This document shows positions 8,422-18,286 of a stretch of DNA of 64,000 nt, piece after piece. Source of the stretch: Rouxiella sp. S1S-2 (GTDB lineage: Bacteria; Pseudomonadota; Gammaproteobacteria; Enterobacterales; Enterobacteriaceae); NCBI RefSeq assembly GCF_009208105.1, contig NZ_WFKL01000001.1, positions 4,712,001 to 4,776,000 on the forward strand, read 5' to 3'. The notes below the pieces were generated by a model, which made no database searches, was not told where the DNA came from, and saw only the letters and a program-made list of their open reading frames with translations. The position numbers and the translations under genes are program-made. Each line of letters opens with the position of its first letter. Position 1 is the stretch's first letter.

Positions 8422-9798
8422 ATGGATGATAAGCAGCACGGCGAGGAGCTAAAGCGCGGACTAAAAAACCGCCATATACAGCTCATTGCATTAGGTGGCG
8501 CAATCGGTACTGGGCTTTTTCTGGGAATAGCGCAGACCATCAAAATGGCAGGGCCTTCCGTTCTGCTTGGCTATGCCATTGGCGGCGTGATCGCATTTTT
8601 GATCATGCGCCAACTAGGTGAAATGGTCGTTGAAGAGCCGGTTGCTGGTTCTTTCAGCCACTTCGCCTACAAATATTGGGGCAATTTCGCCGGTTTCGCC
8701 TCAGGCTGGAACTACTGGGTATTGTACGTATTGGTCGCGATGGCAGAACTTACTGCCGTGGGTATTTACGTGCAGTATTGGTGGCCGGAGATCCCGACCT
8801 GGGTTTCCGCACTGGTATTCTTTGTGTTGATTAACGCCATTAACCTGACCAATGTAAAAATTTACGGCGAGATGGAATTCTGGTTCTCAATCATTAAAGT
8901 CGTGGCTATCGTTGGCATGATTGTCTTTGGCGCATGGCTGCTCGCCAGCGGTCACGGCGGTCCTGAGGCTACGGTGACCAACCTTTGGGCGCAGGGCGGA
9001 TTCTTCCCGCACGGCATCAGCGGTCTGGTGATGGCGATGGCGGTTATCATGTTCTCCTTCGGTGGACTTGAGCTGGTGGGTATTACCGCCGCCGAAGCCG
9101 CTAACCCGGAAACGAGCATTCCAAAAGCCACCAATCAGGTCATCTACCGTATTTTGATTTTCTATATCGGCTCGCTCGCCATTCTGCTGTCACTGTATCC
9201 GTGGACCAAGGTCGTTGAAGGCGGCAGCCCGTTTGTGCTGATTTTCCACGCACTCGACAGCAATCTGGTGGCGACGTTGCTCAACGTCGTAGTGTTGACG
9301 GCGGCTCTGTCTGTTTACAACAGCTGCGTATACAGCAACAGCCGCATGTTGTTTGGCCTGGCTAAACAGGGTAATGGTCCGAAAGCGCTACTGAAGGTTG
9401 ACCGCCGTGGCGTGCCTTACGTGGCAATTGGTATTTCAGCACTGGCAACGGCGCTGTGTGTGCTTATCAACTACCTGATGCCGGGCAAAGCCTTTGGCCT
9501 GCTGATGGCGCTGGTGGTTTCTGCCCTGGTAATCAACTGGGCGATGATAAGTCTCGCACACCTGAAGTTCCGTCAGGCGAAAAACCGTGAAGGCATCACC
9601 CCGAAATTCAAGGCGCTGCTTTATCCGTTCGGCAACTATCTCTGCCTGGTTTTCCTGGCGGCTATTCTGGTGATTATGTACATAACGCCGGATATTCAGA
9701 TTTCAGTGATTCTAATCCCAGTGTGGTTGGTTGTTCTTGGCGTCAGCTACAAGCTGAAAGGCAAAAATACCCCAGTTACTCACGCATCACTTAAATAG
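8422..9798 (+). CDS. aroP: Aromatic amino acid permease
   Basis: Inner-membrane proton symporter of the amino acid-polyamine-organocation superfamily, importing Phe, Tyr and Trp. It has 458 residues (E. coli AroP 457) and about 12 hydrophobic segments. It begins with the family signature RGLKNRHIQLIALGGAIGTG, then SGWNYWVLYVLVAMAELTAV as in AroP. Some later segments (for example ALLYPFGNYLCLVFL) look more like PheP, so substrate preference is not certain. Position next to pdhR and a TyrR box support AroP. A strong terminator follows. Confidence 0.9.
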   Translation: MDDKQHGEELKRGLKNRHIQLIALGGAIGTGLFLGIAQTIKMAGPSVLLGYAIGGVIAFLIMRQLGEMVVEEPVAGSFSHFAYKYWGNFAGFASGWNYWVLYVLVAMAELTAVGIYVQYWWPEIPTWVSALVFFVLINAINLTNVKIYGEMEFWFSIIKVVAIVGMIVFGAWLLASGHGGPEATVTNLWAQGGFFPHGISGLVMAMAVIMFSFGGLELVGITAAEAANPETSIPKATNQVIYRILIFYIGSLAILLSLYPWTKVVEGGSPFVLIFHALDSNLVATLLNVVVLTAALSVYNSCVYSNSRMLFGLAKQGNGPKALLKVDRRGVPYVAIGISALATALCVLINYLMPGKAFGLLMALVVSALVINWAMISLAHLKFRQAKNREGITPKFKALLYPFGNYLCLVFLAAILVIMYITPDIQISVILIPVWLVVLGVSYKLKGKNTPVTHASLK

Positions 9799-9838
9799 AG
9801 CCATTCACGCAGCGCAAAGCTGCGACGCTTACTCTTCG

Positions 9839-9867
9839 AAACCCGACCATGCGGTCGGGTTTTTTTA
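9839..9867 (+). terminator. Rho-independent terminator of aroP
   Basis: A 9-bp perfect stem (AACCCGACC with GGTCGGGTT) with an ATGC loop and a run of seven or more T. It follows the aroP stop by 40 bases and separates aroP from the next operon. Confidence 0.95.
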
Positions 9868-9888
9868 TGGCGTTTGGTGCTCGAGGTT

Positions 9889-9910
9889 AAATGTAAGCTG
9901 GCTCACACTT
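9889..9910 (+). promoter_or_regulatory. CRP site upstream of the oligosaccharide operon
   Basis: AAATGTAAGCT followed by GGCTCACACTT matches the CRP consensus TGTGA-N6-TCACA at nine of ten core bases (TGTAA-GCTGGC-TCACA). It lies 116-137 bases upstream of the transporter start. Catabolite activation fits a sugar-uptake operon. No local regulator gene is seen beside it. Confidence 0.7.
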
Positions 9911-10025
9911 TCATTTTCGTAACCAATTTGTCCATCTCTACGCTTCTTATCTCCTGACTCATTCCTATAACTCGCGTCAATACTTCAAACACTTAGTTAT
10001 CCGTCCCCCGTTTTGGAGAGAGTCC

Positions 10026-11477
10026 ATGAGACAAGGCGCACTGTCTTTTAAAGAAAAAGTTGCATACGGCATGGGAGATGCGGGCTGCAATATGATTTGG
10101 GGCACCATTACCCTGTTTCTAAGCTATTTTTATACCGACGTTTTCGGGCTGGCACCGGCTCTGGTTGGCGTCATGCTCCTGTCGATTCGGGTTATTGATG
10201 CCATAAGCGACCCGATTATGGGCGCCATCGCCGATCGCACACAGACGCGCTGGGGCCGCTTCCGCCCCTATCTGCTGTGGGTTTCACTGCCCTTCGCGCT
10301 GTTCAGCATTTTAATGTTTTCCACCCCCGACTGGAGCTATTCGAACAAAGTTATCTACGCCTTTGCGACCTACTTCCTGATGTCGCTCACCTATACCGCC
10401 ATCAACATTCCCTACTGCTCACTGGGCGGTGTGATCACCGCTGATCCAAAAGAGCGCGTCTCCTGCCAGTCTTACCGCTTCTTTATGGTGGGTATCGCCA
10501 CCCTAATCCTCTCCTCTTCACTGCTGCCAATGGCACAGTGGTTTGGCGGCGCGGATAAGGCAAAGGGATACCAAATGTCGATTGCCGTGATGGCGTTTAT
10601 TGCACTGGGGATGTTCCTGTTCTGCTTTAGTTCTGTTAAAGAACGAATCCAGCCCGCAGTCATCACCAAGCGCGACCTTAAAGGCGATTTAAAAGACGTG
10701 TGGAAGAATGACCAGTGGGTACGCATTTTGCTGCTCACTTTCTGCAACGTTTGTCCGGGCTTTATTCGCATGGCGGCAACGATGTATTACGTCACTTGGG
10801 TGATGGAAAAATCGACCTCGTTCGCCAGTCTTTTTATCAGCCTCGGGGTGGTTGGCATGATGATCGGTAGCGCACTCGCCAAACCGCTCACCGACCAATT
10901 CTGCAAACTAAAAGTCTTTTTCTGGACCAATATTATCCTCACCCTGTTCTCCTGCGGTTTCTACTTCCTCGACCCGCATATGACGTCGCTGATTCTGGTG
11001 GCTTATTTCTTGCTCAATATCCTCCACCAGCTGCCGTCACCGCTGCACTGGTCGCTGATGGCCGACGTCGATGATTACGGTGAGTGGAAAACCGGCAAAC
11101 GCAGTACCGGCATCAGTTTCTCGGGCAATTTGTTCTTTTTGAAATGCGGACTGGCGGTGGCGGGGGCGATGGTGGGCTTTCTGCTGTCGGTTTATGGCTA
11201 TCAGGCGGGGGCCACATCACAGACTGAACACGCGCTTAACGGTATCGTGCTGCTGTTCACCGTGATACCGGGCGTGGGATATTTAATCACCGCCGGCGTG
11301 GTCAAACTGTTGAAAGTTGACCGTGAACTGATGAAAACCATTCAGGCTGACCTGGAAATCCGCCGTCGTAACTATACTGAACTAAACAAGAACAGCGAAC
11401 TTAACGCCTACCCCGAAGCTACACGGGGTGAAGTCGATTTACCGGTCTTTGCTAGCAAGGAACCCAAGCATGAGTAA
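10026..11477 (+). CDS. GPH-family glycoside/pentoside:cation symporter (XynT/XylP-like)
   Basis: Inner-membrane sodium- or proton-coupled sugar transporter. It has 483 residues with about 12 hydrophobic segments. The family opening KVAYGMGDAGCNMIWGT, the early loop motif SDPIMGAIADRTQTRWGRFRPY and the mid-protein MADVDDYGEWKTGKRSTG are typical of glycoside-pentoside-hexuronide symporters. The best-known relatives carry xylosides or arabino-/xylo-oligosaccharides. It is translationally coupled to a GH43 glycosidase with an 8-base overlap, so imported short pentose oligomers are probably cleaved inside the cell. The pair is absent at this place in E. coli K-12, so it is an accessory insertion between aroP and ampE. 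Confidence 0.85.
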   Translation: MRQGALSFKEKVAYGMGDAGCNMIWGTITLFLSYFYTDVFGLAPALVGVMLLSIRVIDAISDPIMGAIADRTQTRWGRFRPYLLWVSLPFALFSILMFSTPDWSYSNKVIYAFATYFLMSLTYTAINIPYCSLGGVITADPKERVSCQSYRFFMVGIATLILSSSLLPMAQWFGGADKAKGYQMSIAVMAFIALGMFLFCFSSVKERIQPAVITKRDLKGDLKDVWKNDQWVRILLLTFCNVCPGFIRMAATMYYVTWVMEKSTSFASLFISLGVVGMMIGSALAKPLTDQFCKLKVFFWTNIILTLFSCGFYFLDPHMTSLILVAYFLLNILHQLPSPLHWSLMADVDDYGEWKTGKRSTGISFSGNLFFLKCGLAVAGAMVGFLLSVYGYQAGATSQTEHALNGIVLLFTVIPGVGYLITAGVVKLLKVDRELMKTIQADLEIRRRNYTELNKNSELNAYPEATRGEVDLPVFASKEPKHE

Positions 11478-12426
11478 CAGTGTTTACGCCAATCCCTTCA
11501 TTACGCAGCGCGCCGATCCTCACATCTGGCGCCACACCGACGGCCACTACTATTTTATTGCCTCAGTCCCGGAATATGACCGGCTCGAGATCCGCCGTTC
11601 GGCCACTCTCGAGGGTTTAGCGGAAGCCAGACCGCGCATTATCTGGCGCAAGCACACCGGTGGCCCAATGAGCGCGCTGATTTGGGCGCCAGAACTGCAC
11701 TATATCAACGGCAACTGGTACATTTATTTTGCCGCTGCGCCGTCTGAAAAAATCGTAAAAGGGCTGTTTCAGCACCGGATGTTTGTTCTTGAGTGCTCAG
11801 ACGCCGATCCACTGAGTGGAAAATGGCAGGAAAAGGGCCGCGTAGCGACGCCAATAGACAGCTTCTCGCTGGATGCCACCCATTTTAGCCACGCAGGAAA
11901 AAGCTATTATCTGTGGGCGCAGAAAGACCCAGAGATCGAGGGAAATTCAAATTTATATCTGGCCGAGATGAGCAATCCGTGGACGCTGAAAACGGCGCCG
12001 GTGATGCTCAGCAAGCCCGAACTGCCGTGGGAAACAGTAGGTTTTAAAGTGAACGAAGGCCCAGCAGTCATTGAAGGTTACGACAAGCTCTTCATCACCT
12101 ATTCCGCCAGCGCCACCGACGAGAATTACTGCATTGGGCTGCTGTGGGCCGATATTGAAAGCGACATCACCGATCCGAGCCAATGGCACAAATCGTCGAC
12201 GCCGGTATTCAAGACACAGGCCGATAATAAACAGTTTGGGCCGGGGCATAACAGCTTTACGCAGAATGAAAAAGGCGAAGACGTGCTGGTTTATCATGCG
12301 CGGAACTACACCGAGATTCAGGGTGACCCGCTGTATGACCCGAACCGCCATACGCGCCTAAAAACTATCATCTGGGACGATGAAGGCATGCCGGTGTTTG
12401 GCGAACCACCGGCGGATAATCACTAG
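11470..12426 (+). CDS. Cytoplasmic GH43 glycosidase, probable exo-acting alpha-L-arabinofuranosidase
   Basis: A 318-residue five-bladed propeller glycoside hydrolase of family 43. The expected acidic triad is visible: Asp16 in RADPHIW (base), Asp135 in LDATHFS (pKa helper) and Glu196 in VNEGPAV (acid). FGPGHNSFT and the late YHAR are shared with GH43 arabinofuranosidases, so arabino-oligosaccharide is the likely substrate; beta-xylosidase is an alternative. There is no signal peptide, so it acts in the cytoplasm on what its partner transporter brings in. The ATG at 11470 has AAGGA 9 bases upstream and overlaps the transporter stop. An in-frame upstream ATG at 11428 lacks homology. Confidence 0.85.
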   Translation: MSNSVYANPFITQRADPHIWRHTDGHYYFIASVPEYDRLEIRRSATLEGLAEARPRIIWRKHTGGPMSALIWAPELHYINGNWYIYFAAAPSEKIVKGLFQHRMFVLECSDADPLSGKWQEKGRVATPIDSFSLDATHFSHAGKSYYLWAQKDPEIEGNSNLYLAEMSNPWTLKTAPVMLSKPELPWETVGFKVNEGPAVIEGYDKLFITYSASATDENYCIGLLWADIESDITDPSQWHKSSTPVFKTQADNKQFGPGHNSFTQNEKGEDVLVYHARNYTEIQGDPLYDPNRHTRLKTIIWDDEGMPVFGEPPADNH

Positions 12427-12443
12427 GATTGAACGGTTTGGTC

Positions 12444-13298
12444 TTACACCAAAGTGCCGTAAATCGTCAACAGCGCCACGACAATCAGAATGATGATAGT
12501 GACCTTACGCGCCATTGCTACTGCTGAACGCGGGGTCTGCACCGGATCAAGGTGCGGATCGCGCGCCAGAGAGAACTGCGCCAGCCGCGTTAAAACCTGA
12601 TATTGGGAAGAGTGAATATCGCCCAATGAGGCAAACCAAGCCGGTAAAGCTTTTTCACCGTGACCAATCAGCGCATAGGCAACCCCCGCCAAACGCACAG
12701 GAATCCAATCAAGCACGTGCAGAAGATTATCAACCCCGGACTGACTGCGCTTGAGGGGCGTTGTATTTCGCGCCAGCCAAGTTTGATAGCCGCGCAGAAC
12801 GGCATAGCCGCCCAGAGCAACCGGCCCATAGGGACCACACACCACAAACCAGAATAACGGCGCCAAATAATAGCGGAAATTTATCCAGATCAGCGCATTC
12901 TGCAGCTCTCTTAACCGTTCGCCCTCGGTACAATCCACCGGCAGTCCGTGAATCAGCGCCAATTCTTCCGCCATTTCGGAACAGGCATTGACTTCGCCCT
13001 GACGCGCCGCTTTGAGATAAGCACGATAGTGTTTACGCTTAAGACCCGCGCCAATGCACAGCAGGCAAATCACCACCCACAGCACCAGCGAAGGGATGCC
13101 AAAGAAAGTGCCGTGCACCAGACGTAAAATCCCCCACAGCACCGCCATCCAGACCACAAAAATCGCCAGCGTTTTGGTCATAGAAGCGGCGCGGCCGCGG
13201 CGGAAAATAACTTCAAAGCGATGATCGAGCTGCCAGTGTTCACCGAGCTTAAATAAACGCTCCCAGGCTAAAACCAGCAGCAAAGTAATTAACGTCAT
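12444..13298 (-). CDS. ampE: Inner-membrane protein AmpE
   Basis: Integral membrane protein encoded with AmpD and implicated in beta-lactamase induction and peptidoglycan recycling; its biochemical role is unsettled. Its 284 residues equal E. coli AmpE. Conserved segments include [15 protein letters not shown] at the start and [27 protein letters not shown] in the middle, plus hydrophobic stretches near 40-60, 65-85, 150-175 and the C-terminus. Its start overlaps the ampD stop by 4 bases, indicating coupling. It converges with the GH43 gene with a 17-base gap. Confidence 0.96.
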   Translation of the reverse strand: MTLITLLLVLAWERLFKLGEHWQLDHRFEVIFRRGRAASMTKTLAIFVVWMAVLWGILRLVHGTFFGIPSLVLWVVICLLCIGAGLKRKHYRAYLKAARQGEVNACSEMAEELALIHGLPVDCTEGERLRELQNALIWINFRYYLAPLFWFVVCGPYGPVALGGYAVLRGYQTWLARNTTPLKRSQSGVDNLLHVLDWIPVRLAGVAYALIGHGEKALPAWFASLGDIHSSQYQVLTRLAQFSLARDPHLDPVQTPRSAVAMARKVTIIILIVVALLTIYGTLV

Positions 13299-13876
13299 GG
13301 ACGAGGACTCTCTCTTGATGTTTCATGCGGCACAAGGTGTTGAACGGCATCAAGATAGCGATGCCAGTCAAAATGTGGCCCGGGATCGGTCTTTCTGCCC
13401 GGGGCAATATCGCTGTGCCCAGTAATATGCTGCAAATCGACAGGATAGTGCTTTAGTATCAAATCGGTAACGCGAAGTAAACTCTCATATTGCTCAGCGG
13501 TAAACGGCTCAAAGTCAGTACCTTCCAGCTCGACTCCGATAGAGAAGTCATTACAGCGCTCTCTTCCCTGAAAACTGGATACGCCAGCATGCCAGGCGCG
13601 CTTATCAAAAGGCACGTATTGCACCACTTCGCCGTCTCGACGGATCAAACAGTGTGCCGCCACGCGTAGCTGATGAATTTGTTCAAAAAAAGGATCATCC
13701 TGTGGATTGAGCGTGCCGGTGAACAGCTGGTCGATATAAGGTCCGCCAAATTTTCCGGGCGGCAGGCTGATATTATGGATAACCAGTAATGAGGGAGATT
13801 CATCCTCTGGACGCAGGTCGAAATGCGGAGAAATCACGCGACGTGCTTCGGTTAACCAGCCTTGTATTAACTGCAT
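13295..13876 (-). CDS. ampD: N-acetylmuramyl-L-alanine amidase, anhydromuropeptide-specific
   Basis: Cytoplasmic zinc amidase that cleaves the stem peptide from 1,6-anhydro-muropeptides in cell-wall recycling. Its loss derepresses ampC through AmpR in related species. It has 193 residues (E. coli 183). The zinc ligands are in [27 protein letters not shown] (His and Asp). Also seen are AHCLIRRDG and KRAWHAG. The frame is open 23 codons further upstream, but the ATG at 13876 has GAGG at a good distance and matches the family start. ampE overlaps its end. It is divergent from nadC. Confidence 0.96.
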   Translation of the reverse strand: MQLIQGWLTEARRVISPHFDLRPEDESPSLLVIHNISLPPGKFGGPYIDQLFTGTLNPQDDPFFEQIHQLRVAAHCLIRRDGEVVQYVPFDKRAWHAGVSSFQGRERCNDFSIGVELEGTDFEPFTAEQYESLLRVTDLILKHYPVDLQHITGHSDIAPGRKTDPGPHFDWHRYLDAVQHLVPHETSRESPRP

Positions 13877-13955
13877 TAATGACCTCACCAGCAGTGGGTT
13901 GTAGGGTACTTCTTCATGGCGCTTGTGAAAGCAAAAGGGTAGCATGTTTTTTTGA

Positions 13956-14879
<924 letters not shown>

Positions 14880-14897
14880 CCCTCTGCCTTAGCTCCT

Positions 14898-14924
14898 TTC
14901 CCCGCCACAGCGCGGGGAAGTTTG
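14898..14924 (+). terminator. Probable terminator hairpin after nadC
   Basis: An 8-bp perfect stem (TTCCCCGC with GCGGGGAA) with a 6-base loop begins 18 bases after the nadC stop. The following T content (GTTTGTG) is weak, so termination may be partial. Confidence 0.55.
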
Positions 14925-15082
14925 TGCACTCTATTCCTGTTTTTTTGTATATCTCCTCCTCTTTCATTTCATTTTGCGTGACATCTTGAGCACTCGATAA
15001 CGGATGCTGGCCTGCTACGAATATGGCGATTAGTTTACGTCTTGCCACTACGGCATCACTGACTTCAAGGATGGAACACCTC

Positions 15083-15592
15083 ATGCATTCACTCACTTTC
15101 AGCCACGCCACGTTTTCGCAGCGCTTTTCCCAACAGCAACCACAGTCTCGCCGGCAACGGGGATTTTCGCTGATTGAACTGATGGTGGTAATCGGCATTA
15201 TTGGCATTCTTAGCGGCATTGGCATTCCGGCCTATCAGTCTTATACGCAAAAAGCCGCGCTGACCGACATGCTACAAACCATGATCCCCTATAAGACCGC
15301 CAGCGAGCTTTGCAGCATCGATTTGGGCGAGCTGACGACCTGTGATAACGGCGTTTCAAGCATTCCCGCCTCCAAAGCCTCACGTTACGTCAGCGGCATT
15401 GATGTAAAGGCAGGGATTATCACTCTCAGTGGTTCACAGGCGCTAAACGGCCTCACCGTGGTGATGACACCGGTCGTTGACAAGGTCGACGGCAGCATTG
15501 ACTGGACCCGCCAGTGCACCCACGCCGGTAATGTGGGATTGGTCGACGCCTGCAAGCAAATCTTTCATTTCAGTGACCCGAGTACGCACTGA
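15083..15592 (+). CDS. ppdD: Type IV prepilin-like major pilin PpdD
   Basis: Pilin precursor cleaved and N-methylated by a prepilin peptidase. The cleavage site RQRG/FSLIELMVVIGIIGIL and the hydrophobic helix are clear. KAALTDMLQTM and two Cys pairs follow as in E. coli PpdD. The likely ATG (15083) gives a 27-residue leader, far longer than the 6 residues of E. coli PpdD. No closer ATG exists in frame, and the GGA 7 bases upstream supports this start. An ATG at 15071 would lengthen it by four residues. The stop overlaps hofB by one base. It is the first gene of ppdD-hofB-hofC; a secretin and minor pilins are not in this window. Confidence 0.92.
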   Translation: MHSLTFSHATFSQRFSQQQPQSRRQRGFSLIELMVVIGIIGILSGIGIPAYQSYTQKAALTDMLQTMIPYKTASELCSIDLGELTTCDNGVSSIPASKASRYVSGIDVKAGIITLSGSQALNGLTVVMTPVVDKVDGSIDWTRQCTHAGNVGLVDACKQIFHFSDPSTH

Positions 15593-17061
15593 TGAAAGAG
15601 AAACTCAGTGCGCTTCGCGAGACTCTGCGGCTGCAATGTCATCGCTATGGTGCGGTGCTTATTGCTATAGAAGATGAATGCCTGCGCGTGGCCTGTCATC
15701 AGGAAACCACGGACTCAACGGCACTGCTCACCGCCCTGCGTTTTACCTGTGCGCTGAAGGTAAATATCGAATTCTGGCCGCAAACGCAGGTGGAGCACGC
15801 GCTGAGCCAGCCAGAGAATACGCGGGAGGATAATGCGCAGGAGAATCAGCAAAATGAAGATCACGACGTGGATCAAGACAGCAAAATACCGGTGGTGCAG
15901 TTTCTCAATCACACACTGAAGCTTTCCATTCAGCGCCGCGCGTCTGATGTCCACTTTGAACCGTTCGAAAATCAGCTACGCGTCCGTCTGAGAATCGACG
16001 GCGTGCTGCAAGAGTTGCCTGCGCCGGAATTCTCGCTGATGGCCAGCGTACTTGCTCGCCTCAAGATTATGGGGCAGCTCAATGTGGCAGAGCATCGTCT
16101 GCCGCAGGATGGGCAGATGTCGGTGACGCTCGATAAGCAGCGCTACTCCCTGCGTATCTCTTCGCTACCGGTGCTGTACGGTGAAAAGATTGTGTTGCGT
16201 ATTCTTGATAGAACGCAGCAGGAGCTGTCTTTGGAACAGCTCGGATTTTCCGCCAGCGAGCAAAAGAAATACCTTGCCGCACTTGATAAACCGCAGGGAC
16301 TTATTCTGGTCACCGGCCCGACGGGAAGTGGTAAAACCGTCACGCTCTATACCGGGCTGCGCCACCTAAACACCATAAGACGAAATATTTGCAGTGTGGA
16401 GGATCCGGTTGAGATCCCGGTGCGCGGCATTAACCAGACGCAAATCAACAGCAAAACGTCGCTGAGTTTTGCCAAGGTGTTGCGCTCACTGCTCAGGCAA
16501 GACCCTGATGTCATTATGATTGGCGAAATTCGCGATGCAGAAACGGCAGAGATAGCCGTTAAAGCCTCACAAACTGGCCATTTGGTGCTTTCGACGCTGC
16601 ATACCAACTCTACGACCGAAACATTGGTGAGACTGGCACAAATGGGCGTCGAGGGCTACCAGATTGCCGCCAGTCTGCGGCTGGTGATTGCCCAGCGCCT
16701 GGTCAGAAAACTTTGCCCACATTGTAAAACTCGTCAGCGGGCGCGGGTAAAGGACGAACATCAGGAGGTGGCAAAGGAAATAGAGGTTTGGCAAGCGCAG
16801 GGCTGTAAACACTGCTTCTCTGGTTATTACGGCCGCGTGGGGGTCTACGAAATGCTGGAGAACAGTCCACAACTGCAACAGGCCCTGGTCAACGGTGCAG
16901 ATTCTCAAGCGCTGCGCGGTATTGCTGCGGCACAAAGCCAGCAGACGCTTTTTGCTTCGGGTATTTCTTTGGTCGAGCAAGGCACGACGTCGTTGAGCGA
17001 ACTTTATCGCGTAATGGGTGAAGGAGAACAAGGTGACCAAGGCGAGTCTTTATCTGTTTAA
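15592..17061 (+). CDS. hofB: Type IV pilus assembly ATPase (PilB/GspE family)
   Basis: Hexameric secretion ATPase that drives pilus or pseudopilus assembly at the inner membrane. It has 489 residues (E. coli HofB 461) and a short N-terminal domain. Walker A GPTGSGKT lies at about 242-249. The Asp box around SVEDPVE, Walker B DPDVIMIGEIRD and the His box GHLVLSTLHTNS follow. A four-cysteine zinc motif (LCPHC ... GCKHC) lies near 375-406. Its start shares one base with the ppdD stop and its end overlaps hofC by 29 bases. Confidence 0.95.
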   Translation: MKEKLSALRETLRLQCHRYGAVLIAIEDECLRVACHQETTDSTALLTALRFTCALKVNIEFWPQTQVEHALSQPENTREDNAQENQQNEDHDVDQDSKIPVVQFLNHTLKLSIQRRASDVHFEPFENQLRVRLRIDGVLQELPAPEFSLMASVLARLKIMGQLNVAEHRLPQDGQMSVTLDKQRYSLRISSLPVLYGEKIVLRILDRTQQELSLEQLGFSASEQKKYLAALDKPQGLILVTGPTGSGKTVTLYTGLRHLNTIRRNICSVEDPVEIPVRGINQTQINSKTSLSFAKVLRSLLRQDPDVIMIGEIRDAETAEIAVKASQTGHLVLSTLHTNSTTETLVRLAQMGVEGYQIAASLRLVIAQRLVRKLCPHCKTRQRARVKDEHQEVAKEIEVWQAQGCKHCFSGYYGRVGVYEMLENSPQLQQALVNGADSQALRGIAAAQSQQTLFASGISLVEQGTTSLSELYRVMGEGEQGDQGESLSV

Positions 17062-18238
17062 GTGGCAGGCTCTTGATGATATTGGCCAACTGCACAGCGG
17101 TGAAAATCTCTCATCGCAGCCGCAGGAGGTGCTTGAGCAACTGATGCTCCAAGGGCTACAACCTCTTTCAATCAAGAGGCTCACCAAACTTAGTCAGCGC
17201 TATTGGAAAAACAAAGAGCGCATCGCATTTATCAGACAGTTGGCCACTCTGCTACAAACCGGTCTGCCACTGACAATGAGCTTGAAGCTGCTGGCTACCG
17301 ATCACCCTCTGCCCGCCTGGCGCTGCGTGCTGACTGACGTAGTCAAACAGGTTAATGAGGGGCAACCGCTGTCGACAGTGCTGCAGCAATATCCTTTGGT
17401 GTTTCCTGCTATTTATCCGCAGGTCATTACCATTGGCGAACTAACTGGCCAGTTGGACAACTGTTGTTTGCAGTTGGCAATTCAGCAGGAGCAAATCATT
17501 CGCTTGCAAAAAACGGTGAAGAAAGCCCTGCGCTATCCGCTCATCGTGATGGTCATTGCCTCAGCCATTACCCTGCTCATGCTGACCATGGTGTTACCGG
17601 AATTTGCCAAAATCTATCTGTCGTTTGACGCTGAACTGCCCTTGTTTACGCAGATGCTCATTTCAGGATCTGACTGGATCATTCACTATGGCCCCGTATT
17701 AGCGACGATTATTGGCCTAAGTTATGGCGGTTATTCTCATTATTTACATCCGCAGGAAAAATGGCAATGGAAGGAACAACGCTGGCTGCTGAAGCTGCCG
17801 ATAGTAAAAAAACTGATTAGCTATGGCTGTTTATGTCAGCTGTTTCAAACGCTGGTGCTGACCCAACGTGCAGGAATGACGCTCAGTGCCGGTCTCTCAG
17901 CGGCAGAATCTTCAATCAGTAATTTGCACTACAAGCGAGCCGTCGGGCTGTTGACCCTGCAATTAGCTCAGGGACTGCCGCTGCATAAGGCGCTTACAGA
18001 GTCCCCACTCTTCCCACCGCTGTGCCGACAGCTGGTACGTATTGGCGAGGAATCAGGCGCGTTGGACACACTGCTTCAGAAGCTGGCGGAATGGCACGCC
18101 GAGCAGGCCAATGAGCTTGCCGAAGGAATGGCACAGAAAATAGAACCCTTGATGATGCTGTTTATGGGCGTGATTGTAGGCGGGCTGGTTATCGCTATGT
18201 ATCTTCCTATCTTCAATCTGGGCGCAGCAATGAACTAA
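17033..18238 (+). CDS. hofC: Type IV pilus inner-membrane platform protein (PilC/GspF family)
   Basis: Polytopic platform protein that couples the HofB ATPase to pilin polymerisation. It has 401 residues (E. coli HofC 400) with two repeated GspF domains, seen as FIRQLATLLQTGLPLTMSL and LFQTLVLTQRAGMTLSAGL. Hydrophobic segments lie near 165-185, 210-230 and at the C-terminus (GLVIAMYLPIFNLG). The GTG at 17033 is preferred: AAGGAG stands 6 bases upstream and length matches the family. An in-frame GTG at 17018 lacks a ribosome site. The gene is nested 29 bases into hofB. Confidence 0.93.
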   Translation: MTKASLYLFKWQALDDIGQLHSGENLSSQPQEVLEQLMLQGLQPLSIKRLTKLSQRYWKNKERIAFIRQLATLLQTGLPLTMSLKLLATDHPLPAWRCVLTDVVKQVNEGQPLSTVLQQYPLVFPAIYPQVITIGELTGQLDNCCLQLAIQQEQIIRLQKTVKKALRYPLIVMVIASAITLLMLTMVLPEFAKIYLSFDAELPLFTQMLISGSDWIIHYGPVLATIIGLSYGGYSHYLHPQEKWQWKEQRWLLKLPIVKKLISYGCLCQLFQTLVLTQRAGMTLSAGLSAAESSISNLHYKRAVGLLTLQLAQGLPLHKALTESPLFPPLCRQLVRIGEESGALDTLLQKLAEWHAEQANELAEGMAQKIEPLMMLFMGVIVGGLVIAMYLPIFNLGAAMN

Positions 18239-18252
18239 GGAATGCGGAGATT

Positions 18253-18278
18253 AAAAACGGCGGCCACGTCACCGCCGT
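18253..18278 (-). terminator. Terminator of guaC
   Basis: On the minus strand a 7-bp stem (ACGGCGG with CCGCCGT), an 8-base loop and TTTTTAA follow the guaC stop by 8 bases. It lies in the 48-base gap between convergent hofC and guaC and might also stop hofC transcripts. Confidence 0.8.
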
Positions 18279-18286
18279 CATGCAGT

